A stretch of DNA of 64,000 bases. It comes from Pseudoxanthomonas sp. PXM02 (GTDB taxonomy: Bacteria > Pseudomonadota > Gammaproteobacteria > Xanthomonadales > Xanthomonadaceae). The translations under genes and the position numbers were made by a program. Location of the stretch: contig NZ_JACVAK010000004.1 of NCBI RefSeq assembly GCF_014851805.1, forward strand, positions 1 through 64,000, in the 5' to 3' direction. The notes beneath the pieces were generated by a model that was not told where the DNA came from, did no database searches, and saw only the letters and a list, made by a program, of their open reading frames with translations. Positions 38,292 to 47,797 of this stretch are shown here, in pieces. Positions within the stretch are counted from its first letter, which is position 1. Each line of letters begins with the position of its first letter.

Positions 38292-39043
38292 GCGGTCGGC
38301 GCTTCCTTCGGCTTCAACCAACCGGCCGCGATGATGCCCAGCTCGTACAGCAGGCACATCGGGATGGCGAGCATCAGCTGCGACACCACGTCGGGCGGCG
38401 TGATCAGCGCGGCGATGACGAACACACCGACAATCGCGTAGCCGCGTCCTTCGCGCAGCTGCTGCGGCGTTACCCAGCCCAGCAGCACCATGATCACCAG
38501 CGCCACCGGCAGCTCGAAGCTGACCCCGAAGGCCAGAAAGATCACCATCACGAAATCCAGATACTTCGCCGGGTCCGGTGCCAGCGTCACGATATCGGGC
38601 GTGAACACCGTCAGCGCATGGAACACGCTGGGCAGCACCAGGAAATACGCGAACGCGCAGCCGGCATAGAACAGCAGGATGGCCGAGACCAGCAGCGGCA
38701 TCGCCAGCCGCTTCTCGTGCTTGTACAGGCCGGGCGCGACAAAGCTCCAGGCCTGGAACAGCAACCACGGTGACGACAGGAACAGGGCGAGGAAGAACGC
38801 CAGCTTGATCGGCGCGAAGAACCCGGAGGTCGGGTCACTGGCGATCATCTGGGTGGCTTGTCCCGCGGGCAGCTGCGAAATCAGCGGCTGTGCGAGGCGG
38901 TCGTAGAGCTGGCGTACGAATGGCAGCAGCGCCAGCAGGATGATGCCGGTACCCGCCAGCCCGCGCATCAGTCGTGTGCGCAGTTCCAGCAGGTGTTCCA
39001 TCAGGCTGCTTTCGGCTTCCTGTTCCGACGATTCGCGGTTCAT
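38288..39043 (-). CDS. tatC: Sec-independent protein translocase subunit TatC
   Basis: A 251-residue six-helix inner-membrane protein that binds twin-arginine signal peptides. Signatures are [15 protein letters not shown] at the N-terminus, [42 protein letters not shown], and the late [22 protein letters not shown] with conserved P48/E103-type residues. It overlaps the tatB stop by 4 bp and completes tatA-tatB-tatC. It probably serves the redox and other folded exported enzymes of this cell. Confidence 0.97.
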   Translation of the reverse strand: MNRESSEQEAESSLMEHLLELRTRLMRGLAGTGIILLALLPFVRQLYDRLAQPLISQLPAGQATQMIASDPTSGFFAPIKLAFFLALFLSSPWLLFQAWSFVAPGLYKHEKRLAMPLLVSAILLFYAGCAFAYFLVLPSVFHALTVFTPDIVTLAPDPAKYLDFVMVIFLAFGVSFELPVALVIMVLLGWVTPQQLREGRGYAIVGVFVIAALITPPDVVSQLMLAIPMCLLYELGIIAAGWLKPKEAPTA

Positions 39044-39546
39044 CGCGCGTCCTTCGGCGGAAACAGATCGGCCGTGGTGCCGGCCTCGGCTTCATGCGTG
39101 CGATCCGGCGCGGCGTCTTCGTGCGTGTCGGTCGTCGAGGCGAGTCGTCCTTCCTCTTCGATCACCGGTTCGGCATCGGGCGCCGTGATGGGCGGCTTTG
39201 CCAGCGCCGGCGGCGTAATGGCCGATTCGACGTCATCGTGCAGCGCCTTCGCGTCATCGCGTGCGGCCTGGCGGAGTTCCTCGAATTGCTGTTCGGTCTC
39301 TTTTGCGCTGTCGCGGATGCGCTGCTCGGTATCGCGCAACGCATCCTGCGCGTCCTTGAGGTTGCGCTTCAGTTCCTCGGAGGCGAGTTCGCGCTCCAGT
39401 TCGTCCTTCACCGAATACCACTGCGCGCGTGCACGGCGTACCCACAGGCCGGCGAAGCGCGCCGCCTTGGGCAGGCGTTCGGGACCCAGCACGATCAACG
39501 CGACGACCGCGATGACCAGCAGCTCACTGAAACCGATATCGAACAT
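39040..39546 (-). CDS. tatB: Sec-independent protein translocase subunit TatB
   Basis: A 168-residue protein with a short N-terminal helix ([21 protein letters not shown]), the PERLPKAAR hinge with the conserved Glu, an amphipathic helix, and a long acidic tail. It forms the signal-peptide receptor with TatC. It starts 24 bp after tatA and overlaps tatC by ATGA. Confidence 0.95.
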   Translation of the reverse strand: MFDIGFSELLVIAVVALIVLGPERLPKAARFAGLWVRRARAQWYSVKDELERELASEELKRNLKDAQDALRDTEQRIRDSAKETEQQFEELRQAARDDAKALHDDVESAITPPALAKPPITAPDAEPVIEEEGRLASTTDTHEDAAPDRTHEAEAGTTADLFPPKDAR

Positions 39547-39570
39547 GGTCGCGGCGGACGTCCCGCCGGA

Positions 39571-39792
39571 TCAGGTGGCGTCGCGGTCGCGCTCTTTGGC
39601 GGCGCTGGACTCGTCGGTGCGCGACTGGTCGTTGAGCTGACCGGCCGGCTTGTCGTCGTCCTTCATGCCCTTCTTGAAGCCCTTGACCGCTTCGCCCAGG
39701 TCCTGGCCCGCGTTGCGCAGGCGCTTGGTGCCGAAGACGAGCAATACGACCACCAGCACGATGATCCAATGCCAGATGCTCAAACCGCCCAT
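39571..39792 (-). CDS. tatA: Sec-independent protein translocase subunit TatA
   Basis: A 73-residue protein with one membrane helix ([15 protein letters not shown]), the [14 protein letters not shown] hinge/amphipathic helix, the conserved FKKGM motif and an acidic tail. It polymerises into the Tat translocation pore. First gene of tatABC. A TATCCT hexamer some 30 nt before the start may be its -10. Confidence 0.96.
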   Translation of the reverse strand: MGGLSIWHWIIVLVVVLLVFGTKRLRNAGQDLGEAVKGFKKGMKDDDKPAGQLNDQSRTDESSAAKERDRDAT

Positions 39793-39873
39793 GGTGTGCT
39801 CGCAGGAAAGTTGGGGCGCTCAGGATAGCGCAGGCGGGCCGCCGGGATGGCGACCCATCGCCCATTACTTCCG

Positions 39874-40731
39874 TTACGGGGTGCCGTCCAGCGGCTCGGT
39901 GCGCACTTCACCTTCCTGCACGGGCTCGAAGCCCTGCGTCTGGACCGGCGCTTCGACGACCACCGGCGCAACGGCCGGTGCAGGCGCGCGCGCCGTCGTC
40001 TGCGCGGGGGTACCGCTCGTACCGCGGTTGCCACGGGCAAGCTCGGTGACTTCTTCCAGTTCATCGCGGAAGCCGACCACGGCATCCGACGGCTGGCCCG
40101 CGCGACTCTCGAAGATGGCGCGCGGCGTGGCGGCGCTGCCGTAGACCGAGGTGTTGGCTTCGTCGTCGATCTGCAGCACGGCGCCATCAAGCGCCACACC
40201 GGCGAACAGGCCGCGTGCGCGCGACCAGGACCAGATCTCGGCCTTTAGCTGGCCATCGGTGGACGCGCTGGCATTGCGACCGACCGGGCCGGCGGCCACG
40301 CCCGCATCGGCGCCGAGGGTGAACTTGCCGTTGACGATCGAGTCCAGCGAGCGGTCGTTGCGGAACACCAGCACCACGTCCGACGACTGCACGCCGGCCT
40401 GGAAGCCGATGCTGCCGCCGGTGAGCTTGATGAAGACCGGCTGCGACCAGCTGCCGTCGGGATTCTTCACCGACATCAGGCCGTGGCCGCGACGACCGCC
40501 GATCACCAGGCCGGCCTTCAACGTGTCGGGGATGACGACAATCGCCCGGCCTTCGTCGAGCAGCTTGTCGGGGATGCCGTTCTCGGGGATGCGCTGGATT
40601 TCGTTGAGCACGCGTACCGCATTGGTGGCGCGCTCGTCTTCCTTCGGTCCCGCGATGGCGTGCCCGGCGAACAGGGCGGCGGCCAGTGCGAGCGCAGTGG
40701 GCGGCAGCAGGCGGCGGGAGGTGCGGTTCAT
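39874..40731 (-). CDS. SYLF (Ysc84)-domain lipid-binding protein
   Basis: A 285-residue exported protein: signal peptide (NRTSRRLLPPTALALAAALFAGHAIA), then a Ysc84/SYLF domain with AIVVIPDTLKAGLVIGGRRGHGLM, FIKLTGGSIGFQAGVQSSDVVLVF, and GKFTLGADAGVAAGPVGR, ending in a Pro/Ala-rich tail (~60 residues) with no known fold. Bacterial SYLF proteins are periplasmic or outer-membrane proteins of unclear role that may bind lipids. Start at ATG 40731, which begins the signal peptide. Divergent from hemH. Confidence 0.9.
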   Translation of the reverse strand: MNRTSRRLLPPTALALAAALFAGHAIAGPKEDERATNAVRVLNEIQRIPENGIPDKLLDEGRAIVVIPDTLKAGLVIGGRRGHGLMSVKNPDGSWSQPVFIKLTGGSIGFQAGVQSSDVVLVFRNDRSLDSIVNGKFTLGADAGVAAGPVGRNASASTDGQLKAEIWSWSRARGLFAGVALDGAVLQIDDEANTSVYGSAATPRAIFESRAGQPSDAVVGFRDELEEVTELARGNRGTSGTPAQTTARAPAPAVAPVVVEAPVQTQGFEPVQEGEVRTEPLDGTP

Positions 40732-40872
40732 GGCGGCTCCATAAGGGGGTTTCGCAGCAGGATGCTGCAACTGCCTGAAAGTAGGCGGGCCGTGATGAAT
40801 CGGTGCTGACGCGTGCCGTCCCGTCTTCGCTGCGGCCAAAGGTCGCACGGCGTCGGCGCGACTGCGACGCTC

Positions 40873-40881
40873 TGACACAAT
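40873..40881 (+). promoter_or_regulatory. extended -10, leaderless promoter of hemH
   Basis: TGACACAAT is a TGn extension followed by CACAAT (40876-40881), 6 nt before the hemH ATG. Transcription would start at the A of the start codon. Confidence 0.5.
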
Positions 40882-40887
40882 ACGCGG

Positions 40888-41856
40888 ATGCCAGCGACCA
40901 CGCCCGCCACCGCACTGCTCCTCGTCAATCTCGGAACGCCCGAGGCGCCCACGGCGCCCGCGGTCCGCCGCTATCTGGCCGAGTTCCTCAGCGATCGCCG
41001 CGTGGTGCAGATCCCCTGGCTACTGTGGCAACCGCTGCTGAGGGGCGTCATTTTGCCGCTGCGCGGCCCGAAGGCGGCGGAGAAGTACGCCAGCATCTGG
41101 CTGCCGGAAGGCTCCCCGCTCGCCGTGTACACGCGTCGCTTGGCGGAGGCCGTGCAGGCGCGATTGCCGGCATGGCGCGTGTTCGATGCGATGCGTTATG
41201 GGCGCCCGGCGCTGGCCGAGCGCCTGCGCGCGTTGCGGGCCGAAGGCATCCGCCGCGTGGTGGTGCTGCCGCTGTATCCGCAGTACTCCACGACGACCAC
41301 GGAGTCGGTACGCGATGTGGTGCTGCGTGAGGCCGGGGATCTCGATATCCGGTTCATTGACGACTATTCGGTCGATCCAGGCTGGGTGGCGGCCGTGGTG
41401 GCGTCGGTCCGGCAATGGCGGAAAACCCAGGGTGCGGGCGAACACCTGCTGTTTTCGTACCACGGCCTGCCGCAACGGCTGGCGCGCAATGGCGATCCCT
41501 ATCCGCAGCAGTGCGAAGCGAGCACGCGCGCCATCGTGCAGGCGCTGGGCCTGCGCGATGACGAATGGACGCTGACCTACCAGTCCCGCTTCGGCAAGGA
41601 GCGCTGGCTGGAGCCCGCCACCGACGTCACGCTGCAGGCTCTCGCCGCCCGTGGCGTGCGCCGGGTCGATGTGGTCTGCCCCGGCTTCGCGGTGGACTGC
41701 CTGGAGACGCTGGAAGAGATCGCGATGCAGAACGCCGAGCTCTTCCACGCGTCAGGCGGCGGTGAACTGCGCTATCTGCCCTGCCTCAACGATGACGCGC
41801 TGCATGCCGATGCGCTGGTCGCGCTGGCGCGGCGTGCCGCCGGTACGGACGCATGA
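40888..41856 (+). CDS. hemH: ferrochelatase
   Basis: A 322-residue enzyme that inserts Fe2+ into protoporphyrin IX, the last step of heme synthesis. It shows [12 protein letters not shown] at the N-terminus, [16 protein letters not shown], the metal-site histidine in [12 protein letters not shown] (near 190), [14 protein letters not shown], and [15 protein letters not shown]. It is membrane-associated by family. The start is ATG 40888, with no leader. Its end overlaps the hydrolase start by 4 bp. Confidence 0.96.
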   Translation: MPATTPATALLLVNLGTPEAPTAPAVRRYLAEFLSDRRVVQIPWLLWQPLLRGVILPLRGPKAAEKYASIWLPEGSPLAVYTRRLAEAVQARLPAWRVFDAMRYGRPALAERLRALRAEGIRRVVVLPLYPQYSTTTTESVRDVVLREAGDLDIRFIDDYSVDPGWVAAVVASVRQWRKTQGAGEHLLFSYHGLPQRLARNGDPYPQQCEASTRAIVQALGLRDDEWTLTYQSRFGKERWLEPATDVTLQALAARGVRRVDVVCPGFAVDCLETLEEIAMQNAELFHASGGGELRYLPCLNDDALHADALVALARRAAGTDA

Positions 41857-42701
41857 CGCTGCGCGAGTTCGCCGTCGACATTCCGCTGGGGCGCATCACC
41901 GGATTGCGTGTCGGCGACGAAGGACCCCGCGTGTTGGCGTTGCACGGCTGGCTGGACAACGCCGCCAGCTTCGTCCCGTTGTCCGCCCATCTGCCGGGCG
42001 TGCAAGTCGTGGCGCCCGACCTGCCGGGTCATGGCCGCAGCGCACACCTCGCGCCCGGTGCGGAGTACACCAGTGGCGTGGCGGTCAATGCCGTGCTCGA
42101 CATCGCCGACGCGCTGGGCTGGGAGACGTTTTCGCTGCTTGGCCATTCGATGGGGGCCGGCATCGCCAGCCTGATGGCGGCCGCGGTACCGCAGCGCATA
42201 CAGCGGCTGGTGGTGATCGAAGCCCTGGGTGGTCTGGCCGAAACGGTCGAGCGCACCGCCGATCGCTGGCGCGAGGCGATCGCGGCAGCGCGCGCGCTAC
42301 CAGGCAAGCAGCTGCGCGTGTTCGCCGATCTCGTGGCGCCGGTACGGGCGCGCATGCTGGCCAACCAGTTGAGCGAACCTGCGGCGCGCCTGCTGGTCGA
42401 GCGTGGCGTGCGGCCAGTGGAAGGCGGTTTTGTCTGGAGCAGCGACCCGCGACTGACCCTGCCCACGCCGCAGCGCCTCGACGAAGCACAGCTGGCGGCG
42501 CTGGTCGCCGGCATCGCCTGTCCGACGCGCGTGGTCTACGCGGATCCGCCGCAACCCTACTTCCCAGAACCGCTGCGTTCCCGACGTGCCGCGCTGCTGC
42601 CCGACGGGCGCCTGCACGTCGTGGCCGGTACGCACCATCTGCACATGGAAGAGCCCGCCGCCGTGGCGGCGCTCGTCTCAGCGTTCCTGCGCGGCGACTG
42701 A
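41853..42701 (+). CDS. alpha/beta hydrolase
   Basis: A 282-residue alpha/beta-hydrolase of the MESH/YbfF-like class. The oxyanion motif is [13 protein letters not shown], the nucleophile Ser lies in [12 protein letters not shown], and a candidate Asp ([10 protein letters not shown]) and His (AGTHHLHME) complete the triad. Substrate unknown; esterase or thioesterase activity is likely. It is coupled to hemH by ATGA overlap, and its end overlaps the convergent hypothetical gene by 24 bp. Confidence 0.88.
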   Translation: MTLREFAVDIPLGRITGLRVGDEGPRVLALHGWLDNAASFVPLSAHLPGVQVVAPDLPGHGRSAHLAPGAEYTSGVAVNAVLDIADALGWETFSLLGHSMGAGIASLMAAAVPQRIQRLVVIEALGGLAETVERTADRWREAIAAARALPGKQLRVFADLVAPVRARMLANQLSEPAARLLVERGVRPVEGGFVWSSDPRLTLPTPQRLDEAQLAALVAGIACPTRVVYADPPQPYFPEPLRSRRAALLPDGRLHVVAGTHHLHMEEPAAVAALVSAFLRGD

Positions 42702-43304
42702 GTCCCTGCGCATGGCGTGGGAGAACTCCACGGCCAGGCGCACGTCGCCCTTGCGGATCGGCGCGCTGCTTCGCCACCAGGCGCTGGTGACCCCTTCCAG
42801 TTCTTGGTTTTCCTGCGCCAGGCAACGCAGTTGCCTGATGTCTTCCGCGCTGGCGAGTTGCTCGTCGGGCAGGTAATAGCGCTCCAGCGGCAGGCGTGCC
42901 GCGGCCGGGATGCGCGTCAGGCGTGCGATGAGCGCGGCAGTCGCCAGTCCCATCACGAGATAGCCGGTGAGCAGGGTCGGGATCGATGATTGGCTGCTGC
43001 CCATCCAGGCGATCCCGCCAGCTGCGGCTATCAACACGACCAGCAGGCGCGCGAGGCGATCGAACCGCTGGATCTTGCCGGCGGCACGCCGCCGCTGCCG
43101 GGCGCGCGCGGTGGCTTCCTCCACCGAAAGGCTCTTGCGGCTCATCAGCGCGCGGTGGGCATTGAGGCTGGCCGCGCTTTTCGGCGGCAGAACGGCATTG
43201 GGCGCAAACGCGCGTCCCGGGGCACTTCGCCCCGCCTGTTGAGGTGGGCGCGTAGCGGACGAGAGGGCGACTGGGGGAACGTTCGGGGGAACCATGGGGG
43301 GCAT
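42678..43304 (-). CDS. hypothetical two-helix membrane protein
   Basis: A 208-residue protein with a Pro/Ala-rich N-terminus, a basic coiled stretch (EEATARARQRRRAAGKIQRFDRLARLL), two close hydrophobic helices (about 87-105 and 110-128), and a cytosolic C-terminal segment with LPDEQLASAEDIRQLRCLAQENQ. No family recognised. The stop overlaps the convergent hydrolase gene. The start at 43304 is the longest; an in-frame ATG at 43295 or later starts are possible. Confidence 0.6.
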   Translation of the reverse strand: MPPMVPPNVPPVALSSATRPPQQAGRSAPGRAFAPNAVLPPKSAASLNAHRALMSRKSLSVEEATARARQRRRAAGKIQRFDRLARLLVVLIAAAGGIAWMGSSQSSIPTLLTGYLVMGLATAALIARLTRIPAAARLPLERYYLPDEQLASAEDIRQLRCLAQENQELEGVTSAWWRSSAPIRKGDVRLAVEFSHAMRRDSVAAQER

Positions 43305-43436
43305 CGCGAAGGGGACGGGACCGGAGGACGGTCCCGCACTGCTTGCCGGCCCGCCGACTCCGGCTTGCCTCTAAAATCGTGACGAAAGTCTCATTCCGGA
43401 CACGAATCAGCGTGGCGGCACCGCCGCCGCTAGATA

Positions 43437-44225
43437 TCAGTCCGTCGCCAACAGGCGGTGCAGGCGGGCCTTGAGGCGGCGCCCTTCGGCGTGGAACCAC
43501 GTCCGCTCGTCCCGCCAGGAGGGGAAGCGCGCTTCGACCTCCCGCCAGAAGGCGGGCGAGTGGTTGGCCTGCAGCAGGTGGCACAGCTCGTGGACGAGCA
43601 CGTATTCGAAGGCCGACGGCCGGCCCAGTACCAGGGCCAGGTCGAGCGTCAGCGTGCCGTCGGGCGCCAGCGAACCCCATTGCGAGGACATCACTTTCAG
43701 GCGGATCTGCCGGGGCGCGCGAGGCAGGCCGGAGAGGTAGGCCGGCAGCCAGCGGCCGACGTCGGCACGTGCCTCGGCTTCGTAGAACGCACGCAGGGTG
43801 CGTCGAAGGGTGGCATCGCTGGCGCGCGCGGGCAGATGGACGTGGATGCCGTCGTCCTGCCGCTCGATGCGGGCGAAGCGTCCTTCGTGCCAATGCAGGG
43901 GAATGTCTTCGCCGCGCAGCGGCAGGTGCGTCGTCGCGCCGGGGACGAATGCAGGCGCCTCGTCGTCCGGCGCGTGGCGCGCGAGCTGCTCGGCCAGCCA
44001 GTCGCGATGCTGGAGCAGGAAGCGTTCGCCGGAGACCAGGCTGGCGCGCCACGGCAGCGTCAGACGGGCGCCGCGTTCGTCCACGCTCAGCTTCAGACGT
44101 TTTGCGCGCGGGTCGCGGACGCGCTGCACTTCCAGGTCGCGCCCGTCTTCCAGCTGCAGCGTGACCGTGTCGCGCTCCACGCTGCGGGGCATGCGGGTGG
44201 TCAGGCGCTGGAGCAGGGACGGCAT
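43437..44225 (-). CDS. YgjP-type zinc metallopeptidase (DUF45)
   Basis: A 262-residue protein with the zincin motif HELCHLLQANHSPAFWREVEARFP (HExxH, then a distal His/Glu), typical of YgjP/DUF45 (WLM/SprT-like) proteins. The N-terminal part (RDLEVQRVRDPRAKRLKLSVDERGARLTLP) is the usual family half. Related peptidases act on ubiquitin-like or DNA-crosslinked proteins in other lineages; the bacterial substrate is not known. It lies upstream of the hypothetical membrane-protein gene and downstream of rdgC on the same strand. Confidence 0.9.
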   Translation of the reverse strand: MPSLLQRLTTRMPRSVERDTVTLQLEDGRDLEVQRVRDPRAKRLKLSVDERGARLTLPWRASLVSGERFLLQHRDWLAEQLARHAPDDEAPAFVPGATTHLPLRGEDIPLHWHEGRFARIERQDDGIHVHLPARASDATLRRTLRAFYEAEARADVGRWLPAYLSGLPRAPRQIRLKVMSSQWGSLAPDGTLTLDLALVLGRPSAFEYVLVHELCHLLQANHSPAFWREVEARFPSWRDERTWFHAEGRRLKARLHRLLATD

Positions 44226-44265
44226 GGGGCGATGTTAGCGGATGGGCCGCCGCAGTCGCGTGTGC

Positions 44266-45168
44266 TCACTCTGCCTTGCTGAGTTTCAGCGCGTGCTCCA
44301 GCACCAGGAACAACCGCTTCAGTTCGCCCGCCATCAAGGCGAAGCGGGCATCGAGTTCGGCGCGAAGGTCGTCGTGCTCGGTGTTTTCCAGCTGGTCGAC
44401 CGCACCATCGAGGAACTTCAGCTTGCGCACGATCAGGTCTTCGCCGAGGACGAACGACACGTGGTCGTCGAGTACCAGCGCCAGCTTGGTGACCTGCTTG
44501 CCGGCTTCCAGGTGCTTGGCGATCTCGTCGCTCTGCAGCTCCTGGTTCTGGCACTTCACCACCGCGCCGCCTTCCATCGCGTCCTTGAGTTCGCACTCCT
44601 CGCCCAGCGACAGGCCTTCCGGCAGCGGCTCGCCTGCGATCCAGCCGGTCAGCACGTTGCGCGGCGCCACTTCGGCGTTGAGCGGCAGGGCGGGAAAGCT
44701 GCCCAACGCGCGGCGCACTTCCGAGACCACGTTCTCGCCGGTCTTGCGCGAGGACGCATCGACGGCGATGAAGCCGAGCTCCAGGTCGATCAGCGCATCG
44801 GTGCGAGAGGGCTTCACAAACGCGCGCGGCAGCAGTTCGTGCAGCAGGTCGTCCTTCAGCCGCTTGCGAGTCTTGCCGCCGGGCTTGCGGCCTTCCTTCG
44901 CTTCGATCTCCAGCAGCTTCTTCTGCAGCAGGTCGTTGACCACCGCGCCGGGGAGGATCTTGTCCTCACCGCCGACGCTCAGCCAGATGGCGTCGTTGAT
45001 GCGATGGGACAGCGCTTCCTCACCGCGGCCGAACGGCGAGATGAAGCCGCGCGAGGACAGCTCCAGCGGGCCGACCGGCTTGAGTGCGGCTTCCGGAAGC
45101 AGCTCATCGAGCTGGGAGAAATCGAGGGAGGTGGGGAAGCGGAACAGCGTGAGGTTGCGGAAGAACAT
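44266..45168 (-). CDS. rdgC: recombination-associated protein RdgC
   Basis: A 300-residue nucleoid-associated protein that encircles duplex DNA as a ring and restrains RecA loading. It has the N-terminal MFFRNLTLFRFP, FISPFGRGEEAL, and the LLHELLPRAF and VSEVRRALGSFP segments of the family. ATG 45168 gives the family start; the frame's opening at 45204 has no ribosome site. It sits 66 bp after ttcA on the minus strand. Confidence 0.95.
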   Translation of the reverse strand: MFFRNLTLFRFPTSLDFSQLDELLPEAALKPVGPLELSSRGFISPFGRGEEALSHRINDAIWLSVGGEDKILPGAVVNDLLQKKLLEIEAKEGRKPGGKTRKRLKDDLLHELLPRAFVKPSRTDALIDLELGFIAVDASSRKTGENVVSEVRRALGSFPALPLNAEVAPRNVLTGWIAGEPLPEGLSLGEECELKDAMEGGAVVKCQNQELQSDEIAKHLEAGKQVTKLALVLDDHVSFVLGEDLIVRKLKFLDGAVDQLENTEHDDLRAELDARFALMAGELKRLFLVLEHALKLSKAE

Positions 45169-45234
45169 CGACCATCCAGGAGGAAGAAAGAGCGCTCCGC
45201 CCACGCGGGGCGAAGGGATCGGAACGGGTGGGGG

Positions 45235-46146
45235 TTACTGCTGCGTTTCGCCGTCGGCGTGCGGTTCGCCCGCCAGCCAGGCGCGGGCATCCGGCAGTGT
45301 GGCGCCGTCGCGGTGGCCCAGTGAAAGGAAATCGAACAGGTTCGGGTCACTCAGCTGGGAGGGGCGGATATCGCCCAGCGCGCGCGAGATGGTCTCGATG
45401 CGGCCGGGCGTTTCGCGTTCCCAGGCATCCATCATCTTCTTGACCTGCTTGCGCTGCAGGTTCTCCTGGCTGCCGCACAGGTTGCACGGGATGATCGGGA
45501 ACGCCTTGGCGTCGGCGTACTCGGCGATATCGTCCTCGCGCACATAGGCCAGCGGGCGGATCACCACGTGCTTGCCGTTGTCCGACAGCAGCTTGGGCGG
45601 CATGCCCGAGAGCTTGGCGTGGAAGAACATGTTCAGGAAGAACGTCGCCACGAGGTCGTCGCGGTGGTGGCCCAGCGCGATCTTGGTGAAGCCGTTCTCC
45701 TCGGCGTAGCTGTACAGCGAGCCGCGGCGCAGGCGCGAGCACAGCGAGCACATGGTCTTGCCTTCCGGAATCACCCGGCTGACCACCGAATAGGTGTCCT
45801 GCTCGATGATGTGGAACGGCACGCCCATGCGCTCCAGGTATTCGGGCAGCACGTGTTCGGGGAAACCGGGCTGTTTCTGGTCCAGGTTCACCGCCACCAG
45901 CTCGAAGCGTACCGGCGCCTTCTTCTGCAGCTGCAGCAGGATGTCCAGCATCGTGTAGCTGTCCTTGCCGCCGGACAGGCACACCATCACCTTGTCGCCT
46001 TCCTCGATCATGCCGAAATCGGCGATCGCCTGGCCCACCTGGCGGCGCAGGCGCTTGGCCAGCTTGCCCTGCTCGTGCGCGGCGCGGCGTGGATCGGCGG
46101 CCGGGCGGCGCAGGACGGGGTCGGGCAGGGGTAGGACGGTACTCAT
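45235..46146 (-). CDS. ttcA: tRNA 2-thiocytidine(32) synthetase
   Basis: A 303-residue PP-loop enzyme that thiolates C32 of tRNAs. The ATP motif [10 protein letters not shown] lies near residue 60; the iron-sulfur cysteines are in [10 protein letters not shown] and CNLCGSQ, and [18 protein letters not shown] is a TtcA signature. The ATG at 46146 follows a TACAAT 6 nt upstream, so the message is probably leaderless. Divergent from ydcH with 58 bp between start codons. Confidence 0.96.
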   Translation of the reverse strand: MSTVLPLPDPVLRRPAADPRRAAHEQGKLAKRLRRQVGQAIADFGMIEEGDKVMVCLSGGKDSYTMLDILLQLQKKAPVRFELVAVNLDQKQPGFPEHVLPEYLERMGVPFHIIEQDTYSVVSRVIPEGKTMCSLCSRLRRGSLYSYAEENGFTKIALGHHRDDLVATFFLNMFFHAKLSGMPPKLLSDNGKHVVIRPLAYVREDDIAEYADAKAFPIIPCNLCGSQENLQRKQVKKMMDAWERETPGRIETISRALGDIRPSQLSDPNLFDFLSLGHRDGATLPDARAWLAGEPHADGETQQ

Positions 46147-46152
46147 GGCGCC

Positions 46153-46158
46153 ATTGTA
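46153..46158 (-). promoter_or_regulatory. -10 of a leaderless ttcA promoter
   Basis: TACAAT on the minus strand ends 6 nt before the ttcA ATG, so the start point falls on the initiation codon. No TTGACA-like -35 was found. Confidence 0.55.
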
Positions 46159-46192
46159 CCGGGGCGCGGTGACGCCCTCGCTGTCGCCGGTG

Positions 46193-46198
46193 TACGCT
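46193..46198 (+). promoter_or_regulatory. -10-like element before ydcH
   Basis: TACGCT lies 6 nt before the GTG of the ydcH-like gene, mirroring ttcA on the other strand. The match to TATAAT is weaker. Confidence 0.35.
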
Positions 46199-46204
46199 CG
46201 TCGC

Positions 46205-46411
46205 GTGGAAACCGACAACCCCGCCGACATCCCTGAGAAGATCGCCGCGCTCCGGACCGAGCATCGTGACCTGGACGAGGCCATCGCACGCCTGGTCGAT
46301 GACGCCGACGCCGACGAGGTCGCGATCAAGCGACTGAAGAAGCGCAAGCTGTGGCTGAAAGACTGCATCGCGCGGCTGGAAAGCGCGCTGATCCCCGACG
46401 AGCCGGCCTGA
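46205..46411 (+). CDS. YdcH family protein (DUF465)
   Basis: A 68-residue all-helical protein starting at GTG 46205. It has the DUF465 pattern [45 protein letters not shown], a two-helix coiled coil with basic KKRKLWLKD. The role is unknown; members are abundant small cytosolic proteins. It is divergent from ttcA and ends 16 bp before a hairpin shared with a convergent lipoprotein gene. The start was set by similarity, as the frame is open far upstream. Confidence 0.88.
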   Translation: METDNPADIPEKIAALRTEHRDLDEAIARLVDDADADEVAIKRLKKRKLWLKDCIARLESALIPDEPA

Positions 46412-46427
46412 TCGTGATTCCCTGAAC

Positions 46428-46456
46428 GACGATGGCCCGCAAGGCGGGCCATCGTC
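46428..46456. terminator. hairpin between ydcH and the HEAT lipoprotein gene
   Basis: GACGATGGCCCGC pairs perfectly with GCGGGCCATCGTC (13 bp) around the loop AAG. There is no U-tract, so it may be a Rho-independent-like or processing hairpin between convergent genes. Confidence 0.6.
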
Positions 46457-46471
46457 CGTCATGCCGCCTGC

Positions 46472-47440
46472 TTACCGGTAGAGGCGAATGACCTGCAGCG
46501 TCCAGTCGACTTCCTTGTCGCCCGCCTTGGCTTCCAGCGCGGCGTGTTCGGCCTGCAGGAAGGCATCGGCGTCGGGCGATTCCAGATCGCCGATGGCCTT
46601 GAGTGCCATGGCGCGGTCCTGCCAGAGATTGCCTTCGCGGTAGATCGAGGTCAGCAGGCCAAGCTGGTCGGTGGCACCCAGCGTGCCCAGCGACGAGATG
46701 GCGGCCAGTCGGACGTATTCGTCCGGATCGCGTGCCAGACCGGCGATGGGGCCGATCGCCTTCGGGTTGTTGGTGAAGCCGAGTGCGTAGACGTCCAGGT
46801 AACTGTCGTCGCTCCGCGTGGCGATCGCCTTCACCAGGCGATCGACATCGGCATCGCTGCTGCGCGCGCCATGCAGGCGCGCTGCGATCTTCGCCGCCAG
46901 TTCCTTGATCGCCAGCGACAGCGGCTGGTTGAAGGTGGGCTCGACGACCTCGTCGAAGCTCCACACGGGCACCTTGCCGCGCTTCACGAACACGCCGAGG
47001 CGCTGTTTGCCTTCCGGCGTCACCAGGTCGCCACCGAGGAAGGTCAGCGTGACGAACGGACTGAAGCCGTTGGCGCGGTGGTTCTGCATGCGGAACGCCG
47101 TCAGCTCGAGTTTGGGCAGCGCATCGCCGCTGGTGACGACCTGGGCCGGCAGGCCGCGGGCCACCAGCTCCGCCTGCAGGTTCTTCGCCAGGTAGCCGGC
47201 GGCATCGAGGGGTGCACCGTCCACTGTCAGCGCCGCCGGCAGCACGCCGCTGGAGAAGGCGCGGCCCGCACCGGGTCGCGCATCGACCAGGGTGAGCGTG
47301 GTGGCGGGCACGGCGGTGCCGAAGACCAGATTGTCGGAGGGCGCCGGATGGCGGACGGAATACGACTTGGGAGCGCAGCCTGCGAGCAGGGCGAGCGCGA
47401 CTGCGCATGCGGCCATGCGGGCGAGATGACGTACGTGCAT
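46472..47440 (-). CDS. HEAT-repeat lipoprotein
   Basis: A 322-residue protein with a lipobox LLAGC-A (MHVRHLARMAACAVALALLAGC). The first ~200 residues are mixed beta structure of unrecognised fold; the C-terminal half has HEAT-like helical pairs (NPKAIGPIAGLARDPDEYVRLAAISSLGTLGATDQLGLL and AMALKAIGDLESPDADAFLQ). Probably a periplasmic protein-protein interaction module. A TATACT at 47503-47508 is a likely -10, with a leader of about 55 nt. Convergent with ydcH. Confidence 0.78.
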   Translation of the reverse strand: MHVRHLARMAACAVALALLAGCAPKSYSVRHPAPSDNLVFGTAVPATTLTLVDARPGAGRAFSSGVLPAALTVDGAPLDAAGYLAKNLQAELVARGLPAQVVTSGDALPKLELTAFRMQNHRANGFSPFVTLTFLGGDLVTPEGKQRLGVFVKRGKVPVWSFDEVVEPTFNQPLSLAIKELAAKIAARLHGARSSDADVDRLVKAIATRSDDSYLDVYALGFTNNPKAIGPIAGLARDPDEYVRLAAISSLGTLGATDQLGLLTSIYREGNLWQDRAMALKAIGDLESPDADAFLQAEHAALEAKAGDKEVDWTLQVIRLYR

Positions 47441-47502
47441 TGAGATCCCCGTGTGGTGTGACGTTCCTTGTGGCGACCGGTCCCCACCGGACGCCGCTGG
47501 CG

Positions 47503-47508
47503 AGTATA
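47503..47508 (-). promoter_or_regulatory. -10 element of the HEAT lipoprotein gene
   Basis: TATACT on the minus strand, 62 nt before the ATG at 47440. The -35 region is poor. Confidence 0.4.
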
Positions 47509-47698
47509 GCCATGATCATGCGGCTGACTCGCGGGCGCCCCGCGCCCTTCACCGGCGACGCAATCTGACGCGGTGCGTCACTCCAGCGCAGGTCATTTCC
47601 CGGCGGATGGAGGCGACAGGCGGCCCGCGGCGCACTGTTGGCGGGTCCGGGCGAAACATGCGCCCAGTTGGCCCGATGCTTGCTTGATAGCCCGGCGT

Positions 47699-47710
47699 GG
47701 GGATTTCCCC
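47699..47710. promoter_or_regulatory. palindrome upstream of the GNAT gene
   Basis: GGGGA-TT-TCCCC, a perfect 12-bp palindrome with a 2-bp centre, 87 bp before the GNAT start. A plausible operator; the binding protein is unknown. Confidence 0.35.
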
Positions 47711-47797
47711 TACCGATTGACCGTCTGCCGTCCTGCCGGCGCCGCGGTTCCCGATGATCAGGCCCCGTGCGCTGTCGCGCCGTGGCGAGGGAGTGGC

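Larger units (their letters stand above)
47441..47797. other. 357-bp divergent intergenic region
   Basis: No gene is supported. It holds the TATACT -10 of the HEAT lipoprotein (47503-47508, minus strand) and, on the plus side, a perfect GGGGA-TT-TCCCC palindrome (47699-47710) upstream of the GNAT gene. Confidence 0.6.

Noticed and set aside
42085..44052. Minus-strand open frame of 655 codons over the hydrolase, membrane-protein and YgjP genes
   Set aside because: It covers three better-supported genes in other frames and has no coherent domain.
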